From positions 889,461-953,460 of the forward strand of contig NZ_FOWZ01000001.1 in assembly GCF_900115585.1 (NCBI RefSeq): DNA of 64,000 bases. Direction: 5' to 3'. The DNA is from Qipengyuania nanhaisediminis. GTDB taxonomy: Bacteria; Pseudomonadota; Alphaproteobacteria; Sphingomonadales; Sphingomonadaceae. The notes beneath the pieces are model-generated. The model saw only the letters and a program-made list of their open reading frames with translations. It had not been told where the DNA came from and searched no databases. The position numbers were made by a program, and so were the translations under genes. Shown one piece after another: positions 56,414-64,000 of the stretch; positions within the stretch are counted from its first letter, which is position 1; every line of letters starts with the position of its first letter.

Positions 56414-58270
56414 ATGCACCTCGGCGTTTGCTATTATCCCGAACACTGGCCCGAGGAACGCTGGGCCGAGGATGCGCGCCAGATGCGCGAGATCGGGCTC
56501 GCCCGCGTCCGGATCGGCGAATTCGCGTGGAGCCGCATCGAGCCCGAGCCCGGACAATACGATTGGGACTGGCTCGACCGCGCGGTCGAGACGCTGCACT
56601 CGGCGGGGCTGGGAATCATCATGGGGACGCCGACCGCAACGCCGCCGAAGTGGCTCGTCGACAGCATGCCGGACATGCTGGCGGTAGACCGCGAGGGACA
56701 GCCGCGCGGGTTCGGCTCGAGGCGGCACTATTGTTTCAGCCACGAAGGTTATGGCGAAGAAGCGCGCCGGATCACGCGCGTCGTGGCGCAGCGATACGGA
56801 CAACATCCGGGCGTGGTCGGCTGGCAGACCGATAACGAGTACGGCTGCCATGACACGGTGCAGAGCTTCTCGCCTGCCGCACGCGATGCCTTCCGCCGCT
56901 GGCTTGCCGAACGTTATGGCTCTGTCGCGGCGCTCAATGAGGCGTGGGGGAATGTGTTCTGGTCGATGGAATACCGTTCCTTCGACGAAATCGAGCTACC
57001 CAATCGGACAGTGACGGAAGCCAATCCGGCGCACTGGCTGGCTTTCCGCCGGTTTTCTTCGGACCAGGTTATCCGGTTCAACAGGGCGCAGGTCGAGATC
57101 CTGCGCGAAGTATCGCCCGGCCGCGACATCATGCACAACGCGATGGGTTTCTACACCGGTTACGACCATCACGACCTTGCGCAGGACCTCGATGTTCTGG
57201 GCTGGGACAGCTACCCGCTCGGCTTCCTCGAGATGTTCCGCTTCACCGAGGAGGAAGAGCGTGACTTCGCACGTCAGGGTCATCCCGACATCGCGGCATT
57301 CCACCACGACCTTTATCGCGGGTGCGCGAAGGACGGGCGCTGGAACGTGCTCGAACAGCAGCCGGGGCCGGTGAATTGGGCGCGCTACAATCCCGCACCT
57401 CTGCCCGGCATGGTCCGGCTCTGGACCTTGGAAGCCTTCGCCCATGGGGCGGAAATGGTCAGCTATTTTCGCTGGCGGCAGTTTCCAAAGGCGCAGGAAC
57501 AGATGCACGCAGGCCTGCTGAGGCCGGACGGGGAGCCTGCACCCGCTTATGCCGAGGCAGCGTCGGCTGGACGAGATATCGCAGACCTCGGCGCGGTCGG
57601 CGAAGCACCCAAGCATGCCGCGCTCATTTTCTCGTACGACAGTGAATGGATCACCCAGATCCAGCCGCAGGGGGAAGGGCGCTCTGCCCTGTGGGCTGCA
57701 TTCTCCGCCTACTCCTCGCTCCGGCGGTTGGGCGTCAACGTCGATATCCTCCCTCCCGAAACCGAACTGGACGGGTATTCGCTGGTCGTGGTCCCCTGCC
57801 TGCCGGTGATGACAAGGGGGCTCGCCGACGCCTTGAAGAGATTCGATGGCGAGATCGTCGTCGGCCCGAGGACAGGCACCCGCGATACGGATTTCGCAAT
57901 TCCGAGTGGCTTGGTCGATCAGGAATTCGCTGATCTGATCGGCGGTAAGATCGTCAGGAGCGAAAGCCTGTCGGACAGGTTGCAGATCGCCGGAGACGGA
58001 TGGACTGCGAAGGGGTGGCTCGACCACTATGAAGGCGAGGCGGAACCGGAATTCGTGGCGGGATCGGGCGAGGTTTGCAGCTATCGCCATGGCAACCTCC
58101 GGCTATGCTGCACATGGCCGCAAGGGAGCATGTTCGAACGATTGGTCGAAAGGGCAGCAAGGGATGCGGGTTTGCCCCACGAAGCTTTACCGACGGGGAT
58201 AAGGCACCGCACTTGCGGGAGCACCCGATTCACCTTCGACTATCTGACCGCGCAGATATCCTTCGATTGA
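56414..58270 (+). CDS. GH42 beta-galactosidase
   Basis: 618 residues. The barrel begins 'HLGVCYYPEHWPEERWAEDARQM', with 'RIGEFAWSRIEPEPGQYDWDWLD' (here in parts), the acid/base Glu in 'WQTDNEYGCHD', and the nucleophile Glu in 'VLEQQPGPVNWA'. A trimerisation domain (about 380-560, 'RSALWAAFSAYSSLRRLGV') follows. It removes terminal beta-galactose, for instance from galactooligosaccharides or lactose. No signal peptide. The ATG at 56414 (not GTG 56411) has GGAGAGACA upstream. It is divergent from the symporter operon and shares a 67-bp control region with it. GH42 is slightly short at the C-terminus. Confidence 0.94.
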   Translation: MHLGVCYYPEHWPEERWAEDARQMREIGLARVRIGEFAWSRIEPEPGQYDWDWLDRAVETLHSAGLGIIMGTPTATPPKWLVDSMPDMLAVDREGQPRGFGSRRHYCFSHEGYGEEARRITRVVAQRYGQHPGVVGWQTDNEYGCHDTVQSFSPAARDAFRRWLAERYGSVAALNEAWGNVFWSMEYRSFDEIELPNRTVTEANPAHWLAFRRFSSDQVIRFNRAQVEILREVSPGRDIMHNAMGFYTGYDHHDLAQDLDVLGWDSYPLGFLEMFRFTEEEERDFARQGHPDIAAFHHDLYRGCAKDGRWNVLEQQPGPVNWARYNPAPLPGMVRLWTLEAFAHGAEMVSYFRWRQFPKAQEQMHAGLLRPDGEPAPAYAEAASAGRDIADLGAVGEAPKHAALIFSYDSEWITQIQPQGEGRSALWAAFSAYSSLRRLGVNVDILPPETELDGYSLVVVPCLPVMTRGLADALKRFDGEIVVGPRTGTRDTDFAIPSGLVDQEFADLIGGKIVRSESLSDRLQIAGDGWTAKGWLDHYEGEAEPEFVAGSGEVCSYRHGNLRLCCTWPQGSMFERLVERAARDAGLPHEALPTGIRHRTCGSTRFTFDYLTAQISFD

Positions 58271-58345
58271 GTCGGATTGTCGGGCGGGCGTTCGACCTAT
58301 AGGGTCTCGATAAGCAACCGATTCTTGCGTTTGAGGAGAGAGACG

Positions 58346-59770
58346 ATGACCAAAGCCTATGCCAATCTGATCGACGGAGAGATGGTCACCACCTCCGACA
58401 CCATCGAAGTCGTCAATCCCGCCAACGAACAGGTCATCGGGGTCGTGCCGTCGTGCACGAAGGACGAACTCGACCGGGCCGTCGATGCAGCCCGCCGGGC
58501 CTTCAAGACATGGAAGAAAACGAGCGCGGAAGAACGTCAGAAGGTGGTCCAGGGCATCGCGGCCGCGATCAAGGACAATGCAGAAGAACTGTACCGCCTC
58601 CTCACCAGCGAGCAGGGCAAGCCCCATGCGCAGGCGCAGCAGGAAATCTACGGCGCGGCAGGACTTGCCGCAGCGCAGTCGACCCTGACCCTCGATGATG
58701 TGATCAACCAGGACGACGACACGCGCCTGTCGCGCACGCGGCGTGTGCCGGTTGGCGTGGTCGGCGGTATCGTGCCGTGGAACTTCCCGATCATGATGGC
58801 GATCCAGAAGATCGTGCCTGCCTTGGTGGCAGGGTGCACGATCGTGCTCAAGCCGTCGCCGTTCACCCCGCTTACGACGCTGCGCATTGCGGAACTGCTC
58901 AAGGACGTCGTGCCCGCCGGTACGGTCAATATCATCACCGGCCCCGACGAACTGGGACCGATGATTACCGAGCATCCGGGCATCGACAAGATCACCTTCA
59001 CCGGCTCCACCGCCACCGGCAAGAAGATCATGGAAGGCGCATCACGCGACTTGAAGCGCATCACGCTGGAACTTGGCGGCAACGACGCCTCCATCGTCCT
59101 GCCCGATGCCGATGTCGAGAAGGTGGCCGAACAGCTGTTCTGGTCGAGCTTCTCCAACGCCGGCCAGGTCTGCATCGCGGCCAAGCGCATCTACATCCAT
59201 GAAGACATCTATGACGATCTCAGCAAGGCGATTGCCGAATATGCCAAGGGCGTCGTCGTCGGCGACGGTTCGCAGCAGGGCACCGGGGTCGGGCCGATCC
59301 AGAACAAGAAGCAGTTCGAGCGCGTTTGCGAGCTGATCCAGGACGCCAAGGACAATGGCTACCAGTTCCTGACTGGCGGAGATACCGATCCCTCGGGCAC
59401 CGGATATTACGTGCCGATCACCATCCTCGACAATCCGCCGGAAGATGCGCGCATCGTAGCGGAAGAGCAGTTCGGGCCGGTCATGCCGCTGATGAAGTTC
59501 TCGACCGTCGAAGAAGCGATCGAGCGCGCGAACAATTCCGAATACGGTCTCGCTGGCGCGGTCTGGACGAAGGACACGGAAAAGGGCGTCGAGATTGCGG
59601 AGCAGCTCGAAACCGGCACTGTCTGGGTCAATGAATTCATGCAGCTGTCGCCCTTCACGCCATTCGGCGGACACAAGCAATCGGGCATCGGTGCCGAATA
59701 CGGTCTCGATGGTTTGAAGGAATTCACCAACCCGCAGGTCATCACGGTAAAGCGCGACGCTGCGGTTTGA
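58346..59770 (+). CDS. NAD(P)-dependent aldehyde dehydrogenase
   Basis: 474 residues from ATG 58346 (GAGGAGAG upstream); in-frame codons to 58277 lack RBS. ALDH features: 'PWNFPIMMAIQKIVPALVAGC', 'KPSPFTPLTTL', cofactor 'FTGSTATGKKIM', catalytic Glu in 'LELGGNDASIV', catalytic Cys in 'NAGQVCIAAKR', and 'EEQFGPVMPLMKF'. Substrate cannot be assigned; its position in the sugar cluster suggests an aldehyde from galactose or lactaldehyde metabolism. It follows the beta-galactosidase gene by 75 bp on the same strand. Confidence 0.93.
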   Translation: MTKAYANLIDGEMVTTSDTIEVVNPANEQVIGVVPSCTKDELDRAVDAARRAFKTWKKTSAEERQKVVQGIAAAIKDNAEELYRLLTSEQGKPHAQAQQEIYGAAGLAAAQSTLTLDDVINQDDDTRLSRTRRVPVGVVGGIVPWNFPIMMAIQKIVPALVAGCTIVLKPSPFTPLTTLRIAELLKDVVPAGTVNIITGPDELGPMITEHPGIDKITFTGSTATGKKIMEGASRDLKRITLELGGNDASIVLPDADVEKVAEQLFWSSFSNAGQVCIAAKRIYIHEDIYDDLSKAIAEYAKGVVVGDGSQQGTGVGPIQNKKQFERVCELIQDAKDNGYQFLTGGDTDPSGTGYYVPITILDNPPEDARIVAEEQFGPVMPLMKFSTVEEAIERANNSEYGLAGAVWTKDTEKGVEIAEQLETGTVWVNEFMQLSPFTPFGGHKQSGIGAEYGLDGLKEFTNPQVITVKRDAAV

Positions 59771-59779
59771 TCAGGTATC

Positions 59780-59814
59780 GAGCCGAGGTGTCGCGACCGG
59801 CGGCATCTCGGCTC
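59780..59814. repeat. Inverted repeat between convergent ALDH and GH3 genes
   Basis: GAGCCGAG (59780-59787) pairs with CTCGGCTC (59807-59814). The right arm overlaps the GH3 stop codon. There is no T-run on either strand, so if it terminates transcription it does so weakly, or in concert with Rho. Confidence 0.55.
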
Positions 59815-61843
59815 ACGCTCTCCGCTGACCGATCTGGGGCGCGTATCCCGATCCGGCGAAAGGGTTGTTCATAGCTTTGGCGATGGCGTCCGGCAGTTCG
59901 ATTTCACCGCCGAGCACGCGCTTGGACGATAGGCCGATGCGCACGTCGTAGCGACCGCCCTCGGTGGAATAACGCCCGTCCTCACGATGTTGGCCGATCT
60001 GGTCTCGACCAATTTCGAACGTGACCGTCCTGCGCTCGCCAGGGGCCAGCTTGACCCGCTCGAACCCGCGCAGGTTCAGGCGGCTGGGTAGGTGGTTTCC
60101 GCGATAGCGGCGCAGGTAAAGCTGGACTGTCTCGATCCCGCCGACATCCGCCAAGTTCCGAACCTGGACGCTTGCCACCAATCGGTCGGCGGCCAGATCG
60201 AGGGTGAAATCGGTCAACGCGAAATCTGCATAGTGCAAGCCATGCCCGAAGGGCAGGCCGCGGTTTCCGTTGCCCTCTTTGATGGCGACAGGAAGCTTGC
60301 CGGACGGGGACGCTTCTCCGGTGAGCACCTCCGCGATTGCATGGCCGCTCATCGTGCCGAGTTGTCCGGCGTGGAGGACGCAGGCAAGCGGTTCGTTTCC
60401 TATGATGGGATCGAGTGCCGCTGCGCCGAGGGTCACAAGGACGATGCGATCCGTTACCGTACGCAGTGAGGAAAGAAGCTGTCGTTCGGCTTCGGCGAGA
60501 GCATTGCCTTCCCGGCCGCCGAGCACGACGATGACCGTGCGTGCCCGCTTTGCTGCTTCGCAAGCCATACCGATCGCCATGCTGTCCGCTTCGATCATCC
60601 GGCCGATGTTCCCCGCATCGTGACGAAGGGCGAGACCCGGCGCGAATTTGTGCGGGATACCAAGCTGTTCGAGCCCGTCGATCAGGCTGGCGGCAAGTCC
60701 CTTGCGCCCGGCAAGGGGAGCGCTGCGGTCTGTCGCGGCAGCACCGATTACGAGGAGATCACCGGAATCGAAGCCCAGCGGCAGCAAGGCCGGCTCGTTG
60801 CGCAGCAGGACGATCGAACGCGTCGCGAGATTGAGCGCCGTTTCCCGATTCTGGATCGGCGTCGGCAAGCTGCCCCTGCTGCGTATGGCCTCTTTCCCCA
60901 GCGGTAGGGTAAATAGTCCCAGCGCATATTTCGCGCGCAAAACCCTCGATACAGCGTCGTCGAGACGTGCGAGCGGTAGCTTTCCCTTCTCGATCGCCGC
61001 AACGAGTGCATCGACCGGCATGGAATCGCCGCTTTCGATCGGTTCGCTGTCACGCGCGGCGGCAGCCAGGGATTTCCATTCGGAAAGAATAATGCCGTCG
61101 AATGCGCCAGCCTCTTGCAAGAAGGAAAACGCCTTTCGGGCGGCACGACGCCTTTGGACGTTACCTCCGCCGACGGAAATCGACCCGAGATAGCCCTGCC
61201 TCACAACGCTCGCAGCGACGCGCATGGCTTCCGCGATATTCTTCTCCTCGGCGACCCCGGAAGCAGCCCGCCCGACTATCGAGGCGAGGTCCAGGCAAGC
61301 GAGCACGCCTTCGCGTCCGGCCTCCCCGTTGGCCTGCAATCCCCGGACGCGCGCGGCGGCGATAGCGGCGACGAGATCGACCTGGTCATCGCGGGACGTA
61401 TCGGGCTGGCTCGAAAGCGGCAGATATCCGGCATCGGGTGACAAGGCCCAGTTGCAGCCCAGGGCTTGGGCTTCCTCCGCGATGACGGCTTCGGCAGCAG
61501 CGATCGCTTCCATGTCCCAGCTTGCAGCTGCCGTCAGCGGGGTCGGGAAGATCGTTTCGATCCCCGTGCCGGTCTCCATCGGGAAGAGGAGGGGGATGCC
61601 AAGCCGGGATTCCTCTATCGCGATCTGCTGGAAAGCTTCCGCCTGGATCTTCGAGGAAATCCCCTCAACCGCCGTCACGCGGCCACTGCGCAGGGCCTGC
61701 GTGAACCGTTCGACCTCTGCACGGTCCTGAGGGTCTGGAGCAGACACGACGGCGAGCTGACCGGCTTTCTCTTCAATCGTCATGTAGGCGAGAAGGTCGG
61801 CGACAACCCGCTCGCCATCAGGATCCGGAAACGCGTGAATCAC
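59813..61843 (-). CDS. GH3-family protein with altered catalytic residue
   Basis: 676 residues. The C-terminal (about 330-676) GH3 sandwich and fibronectin III-like domains are typical ('SGKLPVAI', 'LPFGHGLHYADF', 'LKPGERRTVTF'-like 'LAPGERRTVTFEIG'). The N-terminal barrel keeps 'TIFPTPLTAAASWD' but lacks the KH motif and, where the nucleophile normally lies in S-D-W, it has 'IILSEW' with Glu255. Glu for Asp usually cripples GH3 enzymes, so it may be inactive, or have shifted function. No signal peptide seen. Convergent with the ALDH gene. Confidence 0.85.
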   Translation of the reverse strand: MIHAFPDPDGERVVADLLAYMTIEEKAGQLAVVSAPDPQDRAEVERFTQALRSGRVTAVEGISSKIQAEAFQQIAIEESRLGIPLLFPMETGTGIETIFPTPLTAAASWDMEAIAAAEAVIAEEAQALGCNWALSPDAGYLPLSSQPDTSRDDQVDLVAAIAAARVRGLQANGEAGREGVLACLDLASIVGRAASGVAEEKNIAEAMRVAASVVRQGYLGSISVGGGNVQRRRAARKAFSFLQEAGAFDGIILSEWKSLAAAARDSEPIESGDSMPVDALVAAIEKGKLPLARLDDAVSRVLRAKYALGLFTLPLGKEAIRSRGSLPTPIQNRETALNLATRSIVLLRNEPALLPLGFDSGDLLVIGAAATDRSAPLAGRKGLAASLIDGLEQLGIPHKFAPGLALRHDAGNIGRMIEADSMAIGMACEAAKRARTVIVVLGGREGNALAEAERQLLSSLRTVTDRIVLVTLGAAALDPIIGNEPLACVLHAGQLGTMSGHAIAEVLTGEASPSGKLPVAIKEGNGNRGLPFGHGLHYADFALTDFTLDLAADRLVASVQVRNLADVGGIETVQLYLRRYRGNHLPSRLNLRGFERVKLAPGERRTVTFEIGRDQIGQHREDGRYSTEGGRYDVRIGLSSKRVLGGEIELPDAIAKAMNNPFAGSGYAPQIGQRRA

Positions 61844-62070
61844 GAGCCAGCGCCTTCCATCCAGCCCGCGTGGAGCTGGTGCACCGGCCGTAGCCAGGGC
61901 TGAAAACGCTTGGACATCGATCCTCCCGAAAATGCGATCGCCGGCATCGGCGAGGCGCTGGAAATTCAGGGGTGGACTGTGCCAATCAGTGGTAAATTAA
62001 CGGTTATCACCCGACGCGGTTCGACCGCGCGAAACACTCGCTTCATCAATTTCCGGCGAGACGATTTACA

Positions 62071-62091
62071 GATATAAAAATATCTTTATAT
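62071..62091. promoter_or_regulatory. AT-rich palindromic operator upstream of the ArsR-methyltransferase gene
   Basis: ATATAAA (62072-62078) and TTTATAT (62085-62091) form an inverted repeat with a 6-bp centre, and GATAT-AAAA-ATATC (62071-62084) overlaps it. It ends 9 bases before the ATG at 62101, the place expected for autoregulation by an ArsR-type repressor. The rest of 61844-62070 shows no gene. Confidence 0.6.
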
Positions 62092-62100
62092 GTTCGGGAA

Positions 62101-63060
62101 ATGCGGACCGAAGCGATCTTCCGTGCCCTTTCCGATCCGACCCGGATGCGTATCCTGCGCCTCCTGGGGTCGATGGAACTCGCGGTGGGCGAAATCGCAC
62201 AAGTACTCGGACAGAGCCAGCCACGGGTGTCGCGCCACATCGGCATCCTGTGCGATGCCGGACTGGCCGAACGGCGCCGGGAAGGTAGCTGGATATTCCT
62301 TCGCGCACGCAGCGATACTCCGATGTGCGGCGATGTCCTGGACCTTCTCTGCCAGGCGGAAGAGGTGGACGAGGAACTCGGGGCCCTGTGCGAGGGCGAT
62401 CGACGCAAACTTTCCGAAATCCGTTCTGCAAGAGAGCATCAGGCCGAGCAGTATTTCGCAGATCATGCCCACGATTGGGACGAACTGCGCCGCCTCCATT
62501 CCTCGGACGACGAAGTGGAAAGCGCCCTGCGATCCGCCCTGGGCGAAGGAGGGCTTGGACGCCTGCTCGATATCGGCACGGGAACAGGCCGGATGGCGGA
62601 GCTGTTCGCCGAAAAAGCGGACCACATCGTCGCGCTGGACAAGAGCCTTGCCATGTTGCGCGTGGCCCGTGCCAAGCTCCAGCACCTGCCTACCGATCGT
62701 GTGGAGCTGATGCAGGGGGACTTCGCTTCTCTCCCGTTCCCGCAAGACAGTTTCGATACGGTCCTGTTTCACCAGGTGCTGCATTTCGCAACCGACCCAC
62801 GCCCGGTTCTGGCGGAAGCGGCACGAGTTACGCGGGAAGGCGGCCGGATCGCCATCGTGGACTTCGCTGCACACCACCGTGAAGACCTGCGCGAGCGCCA
62901 TGCCCACGCACGCCTGGGTTTTGCCGACGAGCACATGGCGGGATTGCTGTTCGAGGCAGGATACGATCCGGCCGACCCGATATCGCTCGAGGATGGCGAG
63001 CTGGCAGTTAAAATATGGGTCGCGCGCCGCGATGCGGCCCAAGCAAGGAAAGTAATGTGA
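62101..63060 (+). CDS. ArsR-family regulator fused to SAM-dependent methyltransferase
   Basis: 319 residues. The N-terminal winged helix (about 1-90) reads 'IFRALSDPTRMRILRLLGSM' and 'GQSQPRVSRHIGILCDAGL', ArsR-like but lacking the metal-binding Cys pair. The C-terminal class I methyltransferase (about 140-290) has 'RLLDIGTGTGRMAELFAE' (motif I), 'ALDKSLAMLRVARAKL' and 'HQVLHFATDPRPVLAEAARV'. Such fusions next to metF are thought to sense SAM or SAH and control the methionine cycle (SahR-like), by inference from gene order. Overlaps metF by 4 bp and is preceded by a palindromic operator. Confidence 0.88.
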   Translation: MRTEAIFRALSDPTRMRILRLLGSMELAVGEIAQVLGQSQPRVSRHIGILCDAGLAERRREGSWIFLRARSDTPMCGDVLDLLCQAEEVDEELGALCEGDRRKLSEIRSAREHQAEQYFADHAHDWDELRRLHSSDDEVESALRSALGEGGLGRLLDIGTGTGRMAELFAEKADHIVALDKSLAMLRVARAKLQHLPTDRVELMQGDFASLPFPQDSFDTVLFHQVLHFATDPRPVLAEAARVTREGGRIAIVDFAAHHREDLRERHAHARLGFADEHMAGLLFEAGYDPADPISLEDGELAVKIWVARRDAAQARKVM

Positions 63061-63977
63061 GTCCGACACTCGACCAGATGCGTGAAGCGCAGAGAGCCCT
63101 GGAAACCCCGCTGTTTTCGGGCCTTCCGGGCGATATCGACGTCAGTTTCGAATTCTTCCCGCCCAAGAGCGACAAGATGGCGCAGACGCTCTGGGAAAGC
63201 GTCGAAACCCTGGCGCCCCTGTCGCCGCGCTTTGTTTCCGTGACATACGGGGCGGGCGGTTCCACCCGGGAACGAACCCATGCGGCAGTCCGCCGGATCG
63301 TGAACGAAACCTCGATGCCCGCTGCGGCCCACCTGACGTGCGTCAACGCGACGCGCGAGGAAGTCGACGCCGTGGCCCGCGAATACTGGGACGAAGGTGT
63401 GCGGCATATCGTCGCGCTACGCGGGGATCCGCCGGAAGGCGGAACCGCCTACACGCCGCACCCCGGTGGTTATGCCAATGCGGTCGAATTGATTGCCGGC
63501 CTGAAGCGGATTGCCGATTTTGAAATCTCGGTCGCAGCCTACCCCGAAGTGCACCCGGATTCTCCCGATCGGCAGGCCGATCTCGACAATCTGAAGCGCA
63601 AGTTCGATGCCGGCGCGACCCGCGCGATCACCCAGTTCTTCTTCGAGCCGGAATGTTTCTTCGATTTCCGAGACAAGGCCGTCGCTGCCGGGATCGAGGG
63701 CGAGATCGTGCCCGGGATCATGCCGGTCCTGAGCTTCGGCGCCGTCCAGCGCATGAGCGGCCTGTGCGGCACCGGCATCCCCGAATGGATGGAAGGGCTG
63801 TTTGCAGGGCTCGATGAGAAGCCCGATGCCCGCCAGCTGGTTTCGGCCACCATCGCCGCCGAAATGTGTCGCCGCCTGTATGCCGGCGGCGTTCGCCAGT
63901 TCCATTTCTACACTCTCAACCGCGCCGAGCTGAGCTATGCGATTTGCCATATGCTCGGCCTGCGACCTAAGGCCTGA
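63057..63977 (+). CDS. metF: 5,10-methylenetetrahydrofolate reductase
   Basis: 306 residues from GTG 63057, overlapping the regulator stop (GTGA). MTHFR features: 'DVSFEFFPPKSDKM' (flavin-binding start and catalytic Glu), 'SVTYGAGGSTRERTH', 'AAHLTCVNATREEVD', 'IVALRGDPPEGG', 'VAAYPEVHPDSPD', and 'ITQFFFEPECFFDFRD'. The enzyme reduces 5,10-methylene-THF to 5-methyl-THF using FAD and supplies the methyl group for methionine synthase. Followed 2 bp later by the next gene start. Confidence 0.97.
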   Translation: MSPTLDQMREAQRALETPLFSGLPGDIDVSFEFFPPKSDKMAQTLWESVETLAPLSPRFVSVTYGAGGSTRERTHAAVRRIVNETSMPAAAHLTCVNATREEVDAVAREYWDEGVRHIVALRGDPPEGGTAYTPHPGGYANAVELIAGLKRIADFEISVAAYPEVHPDSPDRQADLDNLKRKFDAGATRAITQFFFEPECFFDFRDKAVAAGIEGEIVPGIMPVLSFGAVQRMSGLCGTGIPEWMEGLFAGLDEKPDARQLVSATIAAEMCRRLYAGGVRQFHFYTLNRAELSYAICHMLGLRPKA

Positions 63978-63979
63978 CA

Positions 63980-64000
63980 ATGTCCAAGAGAGACGAATTC
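63980..64000 (+). CDS. Start of a downstream gene, probably methionine synthase (truncated)
   Basis: Only seven codons (MSKRDEF) are visible, 2 bp after metF. Location after the ArsR-methyltransferase gene and metF suggests the homocysteine-methyltransferase subunit of cobalamin-dependent methionine synthase. The sequence alone proves nothing. Confidence 0.4.

Noticed and set aside
1-64000. CRISPR array
   Set aside because: No regularly spaced direct repeats and no cas genes were seen.

Overview
The window is a high-GC chromosomal segment that looks like an alphaproteobacterium of the Sphingomonadales, most likely Erythrobacteraceae. This is inferred from the tol-pal order, stand-alone infC, a single bifunctional Rsh, HspQ, a TonB-dependent receptor beside a TPR-sulfotransferase, and an ArsR-methyltransferase/metF/metH cluster. 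No taxonomic marker such as 16S rRNA is present.

Layout. 1-3046 is the tolR(partial)-tolA-tolB-pal envelope operon. 3.2-20.8 kb is ordinary core chromosome: J-domain and PilZ proteins, ATP-grasp enzyme, a cystathionine gamma-synthase-type PLP enzyme with a possible structured leader, SLC13 transporter, DUF547 protein, infC (apparent ATA start), pdeM, hemF, a GH16 glucanase, an M1 peptidase, rsh, a cyclophilin operon, tRNA-Ser(GGA) and hspQ.

21.02-36.92 kb is an integrative island. A tyrosine recombinase has inserted into the 3' end of tRNA-Ser(CGA), and a 17-bp direct repeat of the tRNA end marks both borders. The island carries an M15A-like peptidase convergent with a reverse transcriptase whose catalytic box reads YGDN, and a structured AT-rich leader beside the RT. 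It also has a small serine recombinase bracketed by 14-bp palindromes. A type I restriction-modification operon follows, with two extra uncharacterised genes between hsdS and hsdR (one with a possible PD-(D/E)XK motif, one possibly HEPN-like). Downstream are a DUF4268 nuclease-like protein, an HNH endonuclease gene broken by an in-frame TGA, and a zinc-ribbon protein. It reads as a defence island. The RT module and the two genes inside the R-M operon are the best candidates for something undescribed.

37-44.7 kb returns to chromosome: an AraC regulator with an NmrA-like reductase and DUF1772 protein, a CPBP protease, two acyl-CoA dehydrogenases and a BCCT transporter. 45.1-61.8 kb is a galactoside-utilisation region: TonB-dependent receptor, TPR-sulfotransferase, aldose epimerase, and a four-gene overlapping operon (Na+/sugar symporter, GH36 alpha-galactosidase, galT, galK). 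A GH42 beta-galactosidase is divergent from that operon, followed by an aldehyde dehydrogenase and a degenerate GH3 protein. Together these would import galactosides, release galactose and feed the Leloir pathway; no galE lies in the window. 62-64 kb is a methionine-cycle operon (ArsR-methyltransferase fusion, metF, start of a probable metH) preceded by an AT-rich operator-like palindrome.
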